Below are positions 1 to 8,943 of a DNA stretch of 64,000 nt, piece by piece (position 1 is the stretch's first letter; every line of letters starts with the position of its first letter). The stretch spans positions 1,736,001 to 1,800,000 of the forward strand of contig CAWAJM010000001.1 of the NCBI GenBank assembly GCA_963782445.1, in the 5' to 3' direction. Made by a program: the position numbers and the translations under genes. Source of the DNA: ZC4RG20 sp963782445 (GTDB lineage: Bacteria; Pseudomonadota; Gammaproteobacteria; Steroidobacterales; Rariloculaceae). Below the pieces are notes generated by a model. It was not told where the DNA came from and did not search any database. It was given only the letters and a program-made list of their open reading frames with translations.

Positions 1-68
1 CGGCTACGGTGACGCTCGATCTGGACGACCGAGCCGTCCCTGGCCGCAACGTCTGCGACATCGAATGA
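1..68 (+). CDS. 3' end of an upstream gene, possibly an HlyD-type efflux adaptor (partial)
   Basis: The frame starting at base 3 is open from the window edge and ends with TGA at 66-68, giving a 21-residue tail that ends in NVCDIE. It shares the ATGA overlap with the start of the next gene, so the two are translationally coupled. In YbhG-F-S-R type operons the gene before the ATPase is an HlyD-family membrane fusion protein. That identity is inferred from position only, since the visible tail is too short to recognise. Confidence 0.4.
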   Translation, partial: ATVTLDLDDRAVPGRNVCDIE

Positions 69-1816
69 ATGTCTCTGCCCCGCTCACTGTCGAAGGCGTC
101 GGCAAGGCATTTCTCGGCGCGGGCCGAGAAGTCCGAGCTCTCGATAACGTTTCATTCGAGCTGCAGTCTGGCCGCGTCACCGGTTTGATTGGCGCCGACG
201 GCGCCGGCAAGACGACCCTCATGCGCCTGGCGGCGGCGCTGTTGCTGCCGGACACGGGCAGGCTATCGGTGCTCGGAAGCGATACTCGTAGCCGGCCCGA
301 GGAGGTGCAGGCGGCCGTGGGCTACATGCCGCAGCACTTCGGTTTGTATCAGGATCTAACCGTACAGGAGAACCTCGATCTCTACGCCGCCCTACAGGGT
401 GTTGCGACGAAGGAACGCCCGGCTCGTTACGCGGAGCTGATGAGGATGACCGGCCTTGGGCCGTTCGGACGACGCCTGGCTGGCAAGCTTTCCGGCGGAA
501 TGAAGCAAAAGCTCGGTCTCGCCTGCGCCCTTGTGCGCGCGCCCCACCTCCTGCTGCTCGACGAACCCACCGTCGGAGTCGATCCGGTCTCCCGACGCGA
601 GTTGTGGCAAATCGTCTATCGCCTGGTCGAGGAAACCGGCATGACGGTCCTCTTGAGCACCGCGTACCTCGACGAAGCGGAGCGTTGTCACGACATACTG
701 CTCTTGCATCGGGGGAAGCTCCTCGGGCACGGTGCACCCGCTGAGTTCAGCAAGAAGCTCGCCGGCCGTACGTTCTTGGTCAGCGCAGCGAGTCTCAACA
801 AGCGTCGGCTGCAGGGTGTGCTCAGCGACACGCGGGGTGTGCTCGACGCGGTCATCGTCGGCGACGGCGTGCGCGTCGTCACGGCGTCGGCTGGAGTAGA
901 TGTCGTCCCGCAATCTCTGGCTGGCGCGACGCTCTCCGTTCTCGCGGCGCCGCCCCGCTTCGAAGACGCGTTCGTGACCAGCTTGGGCGCCCAACGCAGC
1001 GGCGGCACCAGATCGATGGGGGCTCTAGCCGCGGAGGCGTCGGACCGTGCCGGCGATCGGCCCGCCATTGAGGTGGACAAAGTACGCCGCATGTTCGGAG
1101 ACTTCTGCGCCGTTAAGGACGTGACCTTTAGTGTGCAGCGCGGCGAGATTTTTGGCCTCCTCGGCGCCAACGGGGCCGGCAAGACGACCTTGTTTCGGAT
1201 GCTGTGTGGGCTGTTGCCGGTATCCGCCGGGCGTGCCAGCGTGGCCGGCGCCGATCTGCGCACTGCGCGGGCGCGCGCACGCGCGCGTGTCGGCTACATG
1301 GCGCAGAGGTTTTCGCTCTATGCCGACTTGTCGGTGCAGCAGAATCTCGAATTCTTTTCCAACGCCTACGGTCTGCCGCGTAAGCTGCGCCGTGAACGGG
1401 TTGCATGGGCGCTAGACACCTTCGACTTCGCGACCATGGTCGATACGCGCGCGCGGGAACTTCCGCTAGGTTACCAACAACGATTGGCGCTGGCCGCTGC
1501 GCTGATGCATCGCCCCGAAGTCCTGTTTCTCGATGAGCCGACATCCGGCGTGGATCCGGTCGCCAGACGCGAGTTCTGGGGCCAAATCAACGTATTGGTC
1601 GAATCCGGTGTGACCGTGCTGGTCACCACTCACTTCATGGAGGAAGCCGAGTTCTGTGATCGGCTGGTCATCATGGCGGAGGGTGAGATTCTCGCGGCCG
1701 GGACGCCGGCGCAGATCAAAGCGGTGGCCGGTAAGCCCGGAGCTGCCGCGCCGAGTATCGAGGGCGCCTTCATTACGCTGATCGAACGACACGAGACGGC
1801 GGAGAGGGCGGCATGA
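65..1816 (+). CDS. ABC exporter ATP-binding protein with two fused nucleotide-binding domains (YbhF-like)
   Basis: This 583-residue cytoplasmic protein carries two complete ABC ATPase domains and would power the two membrane subunits encoded next. The first domain has Walker A GADGAGKTT (about residues 43-51), signature LSGGMKQ (143-149) and Walker B LLLLDEPT (163-170). The second has Walker A GANGAGKTT (368-376), a degenerate LPLGYQQRL signature and Walker B VLFLDEPT. An LPLG-type second signature is typical of YbhF relatives. The start is the ATG in the ATGA overlap with the upstream gene, and the 3' end overlaps the next gene by 4 bp. The substrate is not visible; YbhFSR relatives are linked to drug or cation export. 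Confidence 0.9.
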   Translation: MNVSAPLTVEGVGKAFLGAGREVRALDNVSFELQSGRVTGLIGADGAGKTTLMRLAAALLLPDTGRLSVLGSDTRSRPEEVQAAVGYMPQHFGLYQDLTVQENLDLYAALQGVATKERPARYAELMRMTGLGPFGRRLAGKLSGGMKQKLGLACALVRAPHLLLLDEPTVGVDPVSRRELWQIVYRLVEETGMTVLLSTAYLDEAERCHDILLLHRGKLLGHGAPAEFSKKLAGRTFLVSAASLNKRRLQGVLSDTRGVLDAVIVGDGVRVVTASAGVDVVPQSLAGATLSVLAAPPRFEDAFVTSLGAQRSGGTRSMGALAAEASDRAGDRPAIEVDKVRRMFGDFCAVKDVTFSVQRGEIFGLLGANGAGKTTLFRMLCGLLPVSAGRASVAGADLRTARARARARVGYMAQRFSLYADLSVQQNLEFFSNAYGLPRKLRRERVAWALDTFDFATMVDTRARELPLGYQQRLALAAALMHRPEVLFLDEPTSGVDPVARREFWGQINVLVESGVTVLVTTHFMEEAEFCDRLVIMAEGEILAAGTPAQIKAVAGKPGAAAPSIEGAFITLIERHETAERAA

Positions 1817-2952
1817 ACCTCTCGATCGGCCGACCCGGCAGCGCCATGCGGCTCTCGGCCCTTGTACGCAAGGAGGCATTGCAGATTCTGCGCGATCCTT
1901 CCAGCCTCGCCATCGCCTTCGTCATGCCTCTCATCCTATTGTGGTTATTTGGCTATGGCGTGTCGCTGGACGCGCGCAATGTGCCGCTGGCTCTCGTGGT
2001 GGAGCAGCCAGGCGCCGAGACGGAGCAGTTCGCCGCGGGCTTTGCGCACTCCGATTTCTTCAAACTCGAGCAGTTCCTGAGCATCCAAGATGCCGAGCAG
2101 GCGCTGCGCGAGCGCCGAGTACAGGGCATCGTGTGGTTGCGCGCCGACTTCGCAGATCGATTGCTTGACGCACGCGAGCCGCCCATCGGCGTCATTTTGG
2201 ACGGCGTCGACGCAAACCAGGCGAGGATTATTCAGGGCTATGTAGAAGCCGTGTGGTTTCGTTGGTTGGAAAGCTATCGGGCCAGCAAGGGGTCAACGCT
2301 GAAGCCGCCGGTCGACCTTCGACAGCGAGTATGGTTCAACGCCGCCGTAGAGAGCCGCGACTACCTCGTGCCGGGGCTGATCGCCGTAATTATGACGCTC
2401 ATCGGCGCGCTGCTGACTGCCATGGTCGTGGCGCGGGAGTGGGAACGCGGAACATTGGAAGCGCTGCTGGTAACGGAGATGCGCGTGCCTGAATTTCTCC
2501 TCGGTAAACTGCTGCCCTATTTCGTTCTGGGCATGGGCGGCATGCTGTTGACCGTGGCGATGGCAGCTTGGGTGTTCGACGTGCCGGTGCGAGGGTCCCT
2601 GTGGGTATTGCTCTTGGCCTCTGGACTGTTCATGGGCGCAGCCCTCGGAATGGGGTTGCTGATCTCTATCGTTGCGAAGAGCCAGTTCGTCGCCGGCCAG
2701 ATCGCAATTATCGTGACGTTTTTGCCGGCCTTTATTCTGTCGGGCTTCATTTTCGACATTCGTTCCATGCCGGTACCGATTCAAGCGCTGACTCATCTGG
2801 TCCCGGCGCGCTATTTCGTGTCCATTCTGCAGACGGTCTTTTTAGCCGGTAACGTCTGGCCCGTCATTCTCCCGAACATGGCTGCGCTTGCCGTCATGGC
2901 CGCGGTCTTTCTCACAATTGTGCGGCACAAGTCAAGCAAGAGGCTCGAATAG
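1813..2952 (+). CDS. ABC-2 type transporter permease (YbhS-like)
   Basis: This 379-residue inner-membrane subunit has the ABC-2 permease layout. One membrane segment lies near the N-terminus (around LAIAFVMPLILLWLF), followed by a large extracytoplasmic domain of roughly 150 residues and a C-terminal bundle of about five membrane segments. The phrase VAREWERGTLEALLVTEM just after the second segment is the typical coupling helix of this family. It overlaps the ATPase gene by 4 bp (ATGA) and is followed after 2 bp by a paralogous permease, so the exporter is probably a heterodimer. Confidence 0.9.
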   Translation: MNLSIGRPGSAMRLSALVRKEALQILRDPSSLAIAFVMPLILLWLFGYGVSLDARNVPLALVVEQPGAETEQFAAGFAHSDFFKLEQFLSIQDAEQALRERRVQGIVWLRADFADRLLDAREPPIGVILDGVDANQARIIQGYVEAVWFRWLESYRASKGSTLKPPVDLRQRVWFNAAVESRDYLVPGLIAVIMTLIGALLTAMVVAREWERGTLEALLVTEMRVPEFLLGKLLPYFVLGMGGMLLTVAMAAWVFDVPVRGSLWVLLLASGLFMGAALGMGLLISIVAKSQFVAGQIAIIVTFLPAFILSGFIFDIRSMPVPIQALTHLVPARYFVSILQTVFLAGNVWPVILPNMAALAVMAAVFLTIVRHKSSKRLE

Positions 2953-2954
2953 GC

Positions 2955-4070
2955 ATGCAAGTGCTACAGCACGTACTCGCGCTGGCCGTAAAGGAGCTAC
3001 GGGCTCTGCTCCTCGACAAGCGGAGCCGCCTTGTTTTGATCGTTCCGCCGGTCATCCAGTTGTTGGTGTTCGGTTACGCTGCGACATTCGACGTCAACCA
3101 GGTATCGTTTGCGGTTTATGACGCTGACGGCGGGTCTGCGGCGCGCAGCCTCGTAGCGCGTTTCGCAGGCTCCCCCACATTCGTCTACGTCGGCACCCTG
3201 CACAGTGACCGCGAAATAGCGCAGGTAGTCGACAATGGCGATGCTCTGATGGTGCTTCGACTGGGGCCCAATTTCGGCCGCCGTCTGGCACGAGGGGAAC
3301 CCGCCGAAGCGCAGCTCGTCGTCGATGGCCGCAACTCGAATACGGCGCTGATCGTATTAAACTACGCACGCAATATGCTGATCGACTTTAACCGGGATTG
3401 GGCGGCCGTTCACGGCCTGCCGGAAGCGCCGGCGAGGTTGCAGATACGCGCGTGGTTCAACCAAAACCTCGTATCGAGATGGTTCATTGTACCGGGGATC
3501 GTGGCGTTACTGACGCTGGTTGTAACGCTCGTGGTGACGGCGCTGTCCGTGGCCCGAGAGCGGGAGGCCGGAACGTTCGACCAACTTCTCGTAACGCCGC
3601 TGCGGCCGACGGAGATCTTGATAGGCAAGGCGCTCCCCGGGTTCGTCATTGGTACCATCGAGGCCACTTTCATAATCGTTGTGACGGTCTTCTGGTTCAA
3701 CGTCCCGCTCCGTGGCACGCTGCTTCCCTTGTATGTCGGAATTTGGCTGTTTCTTTTGTCGGCGATCGGCGTGGGCTTGATGATCTCGTCGCTTTCGGTG
3801 ACTCAGCAACAGGGGCTGCTCGGGGCCTTCCTTTTTCTGGTGCCGGCCGTGATCTTGTCCGGATTCGCCACGCCGATAGAGAACATGCCGCGTTCCGTGC
3901 AGTTTTTGACGTATCTCAATCCCATGCGCTATTTTCTCGTAATCGTGCGGAGCGTCTTTCTGCAGGGCGCGGATATGAAGTTGTTGGTTTCAGAGTATTG
4001 GCCCATGGCTGCTATCGGAATTGTGACATTGGCGGTCGCCGGGTGGCTGTTCCGGCACCGGATGAATTGA
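2955..4070 (+). CDS. ABC-2 type transporter permease (YbhR-like)
   Basis: This 371-residue protein is the second membrane subunit of the exporter and a paralogue of the preceding gene. It has an N-terminal membrane segment (LVLIVPPVIQLLVFGYAA), a long extracytoplasmic domain and a C-terminal bundle of about five segments. The family coupling sequence SVAREREAGTFDQLLVTPL sits after the second segment. It starts 2 bp after the previous stop and closes the operon. No clear terminator is visible in the 250 bp that follow. Confidence 0.9.
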   Translation: MQVLQHVLALAVKELRALLLDKRSRLVLIVPPVIQLLVFGYAATFDVNQVSFAVYDADGGSAARSLVARFAGSPTFVYVGTLHSDREIAQVVDNGDALMVLRLGPNFGRRLARGEPAEAQLVVDGRNSNTALIVLNYARNMLIDFNRDWAAVHGLPEAPARLQIRAWFNQNLVSRWFIVPGIVALLTLVVTLVVTALSVAREREAGTFDQLLVTPLRPTEILIGKALPGFVIGTIEATFIIVVTVFWFNVPLRGTLLPLYVGIWLFLLSAIGVGLMISSLSVTQQQGLLGAFLFLVPAVILSGFATPIENMPRSVQFLTYLNPMRYFLVIVRSVFLQGADMKLLVSEYWPMAAIGIVTLAVAGWLFRHRMN

Positions 4071-4321
4071 GCGACGTGTGGGCCACGTATCGGGGATTCG
4101 TTTAAGGGTGTTTTCAACGGTCGAACGACACTGCCGGACTGCGCGCCGCCGTTGCCGCGCTGTCCACCGACGGCGAAGCCCAAGTCCGTATCACGGCCGA
4201 ACCCGTCAGGCCGGGTTCGCGGCACAGTACGGAGACAGCGCCTGGATGTGCCGGAGCCGCATCAGAAGCAGGAAGCGGATCATCGCTTTTGCGATGCCGG
4301 GCCGATTCGGGGGCGGGTGAA

Positions 4322-5005
4322 TTGACGAACCTCACTGGCATCCGAGCCTGCGTCTTCGACGCCTATGGAACCGTTTTCGACTTCGCTTCCGCCGCAGCAC
4401 GCTGTTCGCAGCTTCCTGGCGACAAACGGGCGGCGCTCACGGCGCTGTGGCGCGATAAGCAGCTGCAATACACGTGGCTGCGGGCACTGCAGGGGCGCTA
4501 TGCCGATTTCTGGCAGGTCACGGGCGACGCGCTCGATTTTGCACTCGAAAGTCTCGGCTTCGCCGAGCCGGTAGTGCGCTCGGCGTTGATGGATCTCTAT
4601 CGAAGCCTCGAGGCCTTTCCAGAAGTGCCGGATGTGTTGCGGCAGCTCCGGCAGGCCGGCTATGTCACGGCGATTCTTTCGAATGGGTCGCCGTCCATGC
4701 TGGAAACGGCAATCGCAAGCGCCGGATTGGATGGTTTGTTCGACCGGGTTCTATCCGTCGACGCGCTCGGCACCTTCAAGACCGATCCGCGCGTCTATCG
4801 CTATTGTCTGGATGAACTCGATCTGCGGGCCAACGAGGTGTCCTTTCAATCCTCGAATGCATGGGACGCTCATGCAGCATCCGATTTCGGACTGCGCGTC
4901 GTTTGGTGCAACCGATATGGCCAGCGGCGCGAACGCTTGCCCGGGCAGCCTGATTTGGAAGTCGAGACGTTGGCGGATTTGCCGCGACTGCTCACGGACG
5001 ATTAG
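4322..5005 (+). CDS. haloacid dehalogenase, type II (HAD superfamily)
   Basis: The product is a cytoplasmic HAD hydrolase of about 227 residues that would remove halide from (S)-2-haloalkanoic acids by hydrolysis. HAD motif I is DAYGT with the nucleophilic Asp close to the N-terminus. Motif II is LSNGSP, the conserved Lys lies in FKTDPRVY, and SSNAWDA is the late motif of L-2-haloacid dehalogenases rather than generic phosphatases. I chose the TTG at 4322, preceded by GGGGGCGGGTGAA, because family proteins start about ten residues before CVFDAYGT. An in-frame TTG at 4289 would add 11 unconserved residues. It stands alone, and the substrate is inferred from the family. Confidence 0.8.
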   Translation: MTNLTGIRACVFDAYGTVFDFASAAARCSQLPGDKRAALTALWRDKQLQYTWLRALQGRYADFWQVTGDALDFALESLGFAEPVVRSALMDLYRSLEAFPEVPDVLRQLRQAGYVTAILSNGSPSMLETAIASAGLDGLFDRVLSVDALGTFKTDPRVYRYCLDELDLRANEVSFQSSNAWDAHAASDFGLRVVWCNRYGQRRERLPGQPDLEVETLADLPRLLTDD

Positions 5006-5200
5006 CTCCGCGCGGGGCCAATCGCGCTAACACCGCGCCGAGCACAGCCTTTATGGTGCGGCGAGCCCGGGCGCTCGCGGGCAATCGGCTTCGGTCAATG
5101 CTGCCGGGAACGCGGGCAAGCCGCCCGGACCGAGATCGAATGCCCGTGCTTCCGCGCGCGATGGCCTGATCGAGTAAAGGAATTGTGATCCGGAGCATTC

Positions 5201-5914
5201 ATGCTGCCGAACTTCCTAGTCTCCGGGTGGCAGGGCGAGCCGGCGGTCGGCGAGAGCACGCCGGCCTACCTGAGCGGCGGGTACTCCTCTCATGACATTC
5301 CTACCGCGATCAAACACTTTCTCCCTGACGCGAAGCTCGTCGTCTCGCTCAGAAACCCCGTCGAGCGTGGCGCTTTCCCGCTATTGGAACTCGGTCGCCA
5401 TGTTCAGCTGAACGCGGGGCTGAGCTTCGAGGACAAACTCAAGGAGCGGCCGGAGTTCGTACGCGAGGGCTCTTACGCGCCACAGCTGGCCCGCTACTAC
5501 GAGCGCTTCCCCAAGGAGCAAAGCCTGGTTCTACTCTATGACGATCTCGTCACGGCACCGGCGGCCTTCATGAGCGCCATCTATTCGTTCCTTGGCGTCG
5601 ACGTGGGCTTCGATGCAGGGATAGGCGCCTTTCGTGCGTCGGCCTCTTCGGGCAAGAATCGGCTGGCGAGATCGCGCTCGCTCTGACTCGTGAGCCGCGC
5701 CTTGCAGGGGGCGAAGCTGTACGGCGCTGCTGACAAGATCCGTGAGTGGAACAGCCGCGAGATTCCGCCGATCGACGGGGCGACGCGCTGCGCGCTGGTC
5801 GAGACCTATGCAGAGGCCAACCGCAGACTCGAGGAGATGATCGGTTGCGATCTCAGCGCCTGGAACCGGGTCGGCGAGGGCACGCACAGGGCCGGCGCGG
5901 CCGCGCCCGGCTGA
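5201..5914 (+). pseudogene. decayed sulfotransferase
   Basis: The remains of a PAPS-dependent sulfotransferase are readable across 5201-5914. The N-terminus MLPNFLVSG normally leads into the P-loop that binds the PAPS 5'-phosphosulfate. Here it jumps directly to VGESTPAYL, so the P-loop and roughly 80 residues are missing. The 3'-phosphate region SLRNPVER is intact, but a one-base shift follows: the expected ALSRYWNSVAM lies in another frame near 5370-5400 before the first frame resumes at LSFEDKL. An in-frame TGA at 5684-5686 separates the rest from the C-terminal part (LQGAKLYGAADKIREWN to LEEMIGCDLSAW), which is still in the same frame. Three independent lesions make a sequencing artefact unlikely. 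Confidence 0.75.
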
Positions 5915-6371
5915 GCGCGGGTGGCCGCTTCGCGGTCGGCCAGGCAGGGGCCCGCGCGATGCGTCCGACGATGCGCGGCAGCGCACGAAGACTACATAAG
6001 CGCGAGGACGAGGAAATGCGCTGGGCGCGAACATCTGCATCGTTGGGGACGTAGCATGCCGGGCATCAGCGCCCGGCGCCAAGCGAAAAAGGACCGGGAT
6101 TTACGGATTTCGCGGGGCGCAACGGCGCGTTTCGTGTACGAACGCGATTCGGCAAGCCCTAACAAATCGAGCGAGCAGGTGCAAGTCTTGGCGCGCGAGC
6201 CCTTGATGCCCCAACGGTTTCTCTCGTTTTCGGCAGTAAATTCCGCACGCTCCGCGTGACCAGGACCGTTCGGCCTGCATCCTGCGGCTTAACGTGAGAA
6301 AATAGGTAGGTTCCGGAGGACGGAGGTCCAGCTCCGGGATGCCCAACCAAGCCAAGGAGGAACGATAACTA
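5915..6371 (+). other. 457 bp without a recognisable gene
   Basis: No frame here gives a protein I recognise. The stretch runs from the end of the sulfotransferase remnant to the ATG of the methyltransferase. A strong Shine-Dalgarno sequence, AAGGAGGAA, lies at 6354-6362, nine bases before that ATG. The leader may carry the methyltransferase promoter, but I could not pick out a convincing -35/-10 pair or a known riboswitch. Confidence 0.5.
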
Positions 6372-7218
6372 ATGGCTGTAGACAGAGAAGCAGTGAAAAA
6401 CAAGAGTGGGAAGAGCACCCGGCATCGGTACCAGGAATACGGCAGCGATCCGATCTCCGTACGCAAGACCGAGCACTACCAGAACGAATATGTCGAGACC
6501 TTTGTCGACAAGTGGGACGAGCTCATCGATTGGGACGGCCGAGCGGAGAGCGAAGGCCAATTCTTTATCGACATTCTAAAGAAGTACGGCAAGCACAGAG
6601 TATTGGACGCAGCGACGGGAACGGGGTTTCATTCCGTGCAGTTGCTGAAGGCCGGTTTCGACGTCACGAGCTGCGACGGCAGTGCGGAGATGCTGACCAA
6701 GGCCTTCGAGAACGGCAAGAAACGAGAACGTCATTCTCCAGACGGTCCAAGCGGACTGGCGTTGGCTCAACCGCGATATCCACGGCAAATTCGATGCCGT
6801 GATCTGCCTCGGTAACTCGTTCACGCATCTGTTCGAGGAGCGCGACCGGCGCCGGACGCTGGCCGAGTTCTATGCCGCGCTCAAGCACGATGGCATCTTG
6901 ATCCTCGACCATCGCAACTACGACGCGATTCTCGATGTGGGCTTCAAGAGCAAGCACCAGTACTACTACACGGGCCGCGAGGTGACGGCGGAGCCCGAGT
7001 ACGTGGATGACGGTCTGGCCCGCTTCAAGTACGAGTTCTCCGACGGGTCGGTGTTCAACCTCAACATGTTCCCGCTGCGCAGGAACTACGTGAACGAGCT
7101 CATGCGGGACGTCGGGTTTCAGGACATCACGACCTACGGGGACTTCGACGAGGATTTCGATCCACTCGAGCCGGATTTCTTCATCCACGTCGCGGAGAAG
7201 GCGTTCCGGACGGAATAG
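6372..7218 (+). pseudogene. glycine/sarcosine N-methyltransferase, interrupted by a one-base frameshift
   Basis: This SAM-dependent enzyme family methylates glycine to sarcosine and dimethylglycine, the first steps of betaine synthesis from glycine. The 5' part (6372 to about 6720) contains the SAM-binding motif VLDAATGTGFHSVQLL. The 3' part (about 6722-7218) continues in the +1 frame with NVILQTVQADWRWLN, then VICLGNSFTHLF and a normal C-terminus. The frames join at GGCAAGAAACGAG around 6716-6726, where one extra A in the A-run explains the break. Joined, the protein is about 281 residues, the usual size. A homopolymer indel in the assembly is as likely as a real mutation. The usual partner, a sarcosine/dimethylglycine methyltransferase gene, is absent from the following 750 bp. 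Confidence 0.8.
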
Positions 7219-7969
7219 GCCAGGTTGCCGTTCGAAACGGGAACGGCGATACCGACGGCGACCGGGCGGGGCGTTCCGCCCGGTCGCCTTCGCCGTTTAG
7301 GGGGCCTACTTTGCGGCACGCCTCTCGCGATGGGTGCTCGCGCCGCGGACGAGCGGCCTCCCTCTCTCAGAGGGCGGGGACGGAGCCAAGCGATCGCCAG
7401 CGAAAACGTATAAATAGTCGAAAAGACAGCCACATAAACGCTGAATGTAATGTAATTTATGGCCTTGCGGTCGGGTTGCGCCCACGGCCTTCCCGCGTGC
7501 CTGAGCCCGGGAGCCGAGCCCGGGCCGAACACCTACTTCGAGGGAATCTCCGCATACGCAGCGGGTCGAATTCGTTATTGGATCTGCGCCGAGCGCGGCC
7601 GGGACCCGCCCGCATCCCGCCCGCGGCGGAACTTCATATAATCTCTTCAATCTATTGGAGCGGAACGCAAAATCGTCACCCGGCGCGGGGGATCATGAGC
7701 GGGCGAGTTTCTGCCTTCCGGCACTGAGCCGGCGCCCGGCTGTCTAAAATCGGTCGGCAACGAGACGCGTGGGCCCGCTCGTCGCGGGGTCCGTATTGCC
7801 GGAGCGGCGGTGGGAATGCGGTGTGGCGCCGCCCGCCCTGAGATAATGAAGGCACCAAAGACGCTATGGTTCTATCGCTGTTGTTCGTCGGCCGAGACAT
7901 TGAGGACTCGACGCGCGTCCGCGTCCGTCCGTACGCGCCTGTTTCGAGCGTGCTCCACGGGACGGCCTT
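7219..7969 (+). other. 751 bp non-coding stretch with AT-rich patches
   Basis: Open frames here are short, Arg/Pro-rich and resemble no family. The region holds the hairpin at 7257-7288, an AT-rich island around 7400-7460 (TATAAATAG, TGTAATTTATGG) and an isolated TATAAT at 7637-7642 with no matching -35 element. It separates the methyltransferase from the peptide importer operon and probably contains that operon's promoter. Confidence 0.5.
7257..7288 (+). terminator. hairpin terminator after the methyltransferase
   Basis: GGCGACCGGGCGG (7257-7269) pairs perfectly with CCGCCCGGTCGCC (7276-7288) around a six-base loop. The 13 bp GC-rich stem begins 38 bp after the methyltransferase stop. Only a weak T-tract follows (TT, then GTTT a few bases on), so it may need help from Rho. 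Confidence 0.6.
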
Positions 7970-8932
7970 GTGCTGAGGTTTATCGCGCGCAGACTGCTGA
8001 ACTACGCGGTCATGCTGTTCGCCGCGACGTCGCTCGCCTATTTTCTGGCCTCATGGTTTCTGAATCCGCGCTCGAATTACCTGCAGATGCGGCCGCGGCC
8101 GCCGGAGGCATCGATCGACGCGTCGTTGAATCTCGCCAACATCAACGACAAGGTGCCCGTCTTCGAGCGCTACTGGCTCTGGCTCAAGCACGTGGTGTTG
8201 CACTGGAACTGGGGGCTCAGCCCGATGGGCGAGCCCGTCAATCACGAGATTGCGCACCGGGCGCTCGTGAGCGCGGAGCTCGTTTCCATTGCGACCGTCC
8301 TCGCCGTGCTGATCGGCGTCTCGATCGGCGTCGCGTCCGCGATCCGGCAGTACAAGCTCTTCGACCGCATCAGTAATGCCATCAGCGTTTTCTTCCTGGT
8401 GTGCCCGACGTTTGTGCTGGCGCTGCTCATCGTTCTCGGCGGCATCCGCTTCAATAACGCCTTCGGCGTGCGCTGGTTCTACGTCACGGGCCTCGGCAGC
8501 GGCGGTCTGCTCGACTACCTTCAGCATGTCGCGCTGCCGACGCTGACCTTGACGCTCGTCGGCTACGTCGGCTATCACCTGACGCAGCGTACGTATTTGC
8601 TGGACACGATGAACGCGGATTACGTCCGCACGGCGCGCGCCAAGGGCGTCAGAAAAAACACGGCGATCCGGCGCCACGCGCTGCGCACGTCGTTGATTCC
8701 GACGGCCATGGGCGTCGTTTGGAGCCTGGCGTCGGTCATCACGGGCGCGGTGTTCGTCGAAACGATTTTCGCGATCGACGGGGCCGGACGTTACTTCATC
8801 GAGGCGTTGACGAAGAACGATATCAATGGCTCCGTGGCGGTCGCGGCGCTTGGAGGCGCTTCCACCTGTCTCGGCCTACTGTTGGCGGACATCGTCGTCG
8901 CGATGCTCGATCCGCGGATCAGGATCGAATAG
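7970..8932 (+). CDS. peptide-type ABC importer permease (DppB/OppB-like)
   Basis: This 320-residue inner-membrane permease is the first of two for a peptide/nickel-type importer. It starts with a membrane segment (LLNYAVMLFAATSLAYFLASWF) and has about six in total. The cytoplasmic EAA loop that docks to the ATPase reads YVRTARAKGVRKNTAIRRHALR, and the C-terminus MLDPRIRIE is family-typical. The start is GTG at 7970. It leads a four-gene operon: second permease after 11 bp, fused ATPase, then the binding protein. The substrate class is inferred from the family. Confidence 0.88.
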   Translation: MLRFIARRLLNYAVMLFAATSLAYFLASWFLNPRSNYLQMRPRPPEASIDASLNLANINDKVPVFERYWLWLKHVVLHWNWGLSPMGEPVNHEIAHRALVSAELVSIATVLAVLIGVSIGVASAIRQYKLFDRISNAISVFFLVCPTFVLALLIVLGGIRFNNAFGVRWFYVTGLGSGGLLDYLQHVALPTLTLTLVGYVGYHLTQRTYLLDTMNADYVRTARAKGVRKNTAIRRHALRTSLIPTAMGVVWSLASVITGAVFVETIFAIDGAGRYFIEALTKNDINGSVAVAALGGASTCLGLLLADIVVAMLDPRIRIE

Positions 8933-8943
8933 GGGGACGCGGA

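Noticed and set aside
6716..6726. Programmed ribosomal frameshift in the methyltransferase
   Set aside because: AAGAAACGAG is not a slippery heptamer with a downstream structure I can see, and this family is not known to use recoding. An indel is simpler.
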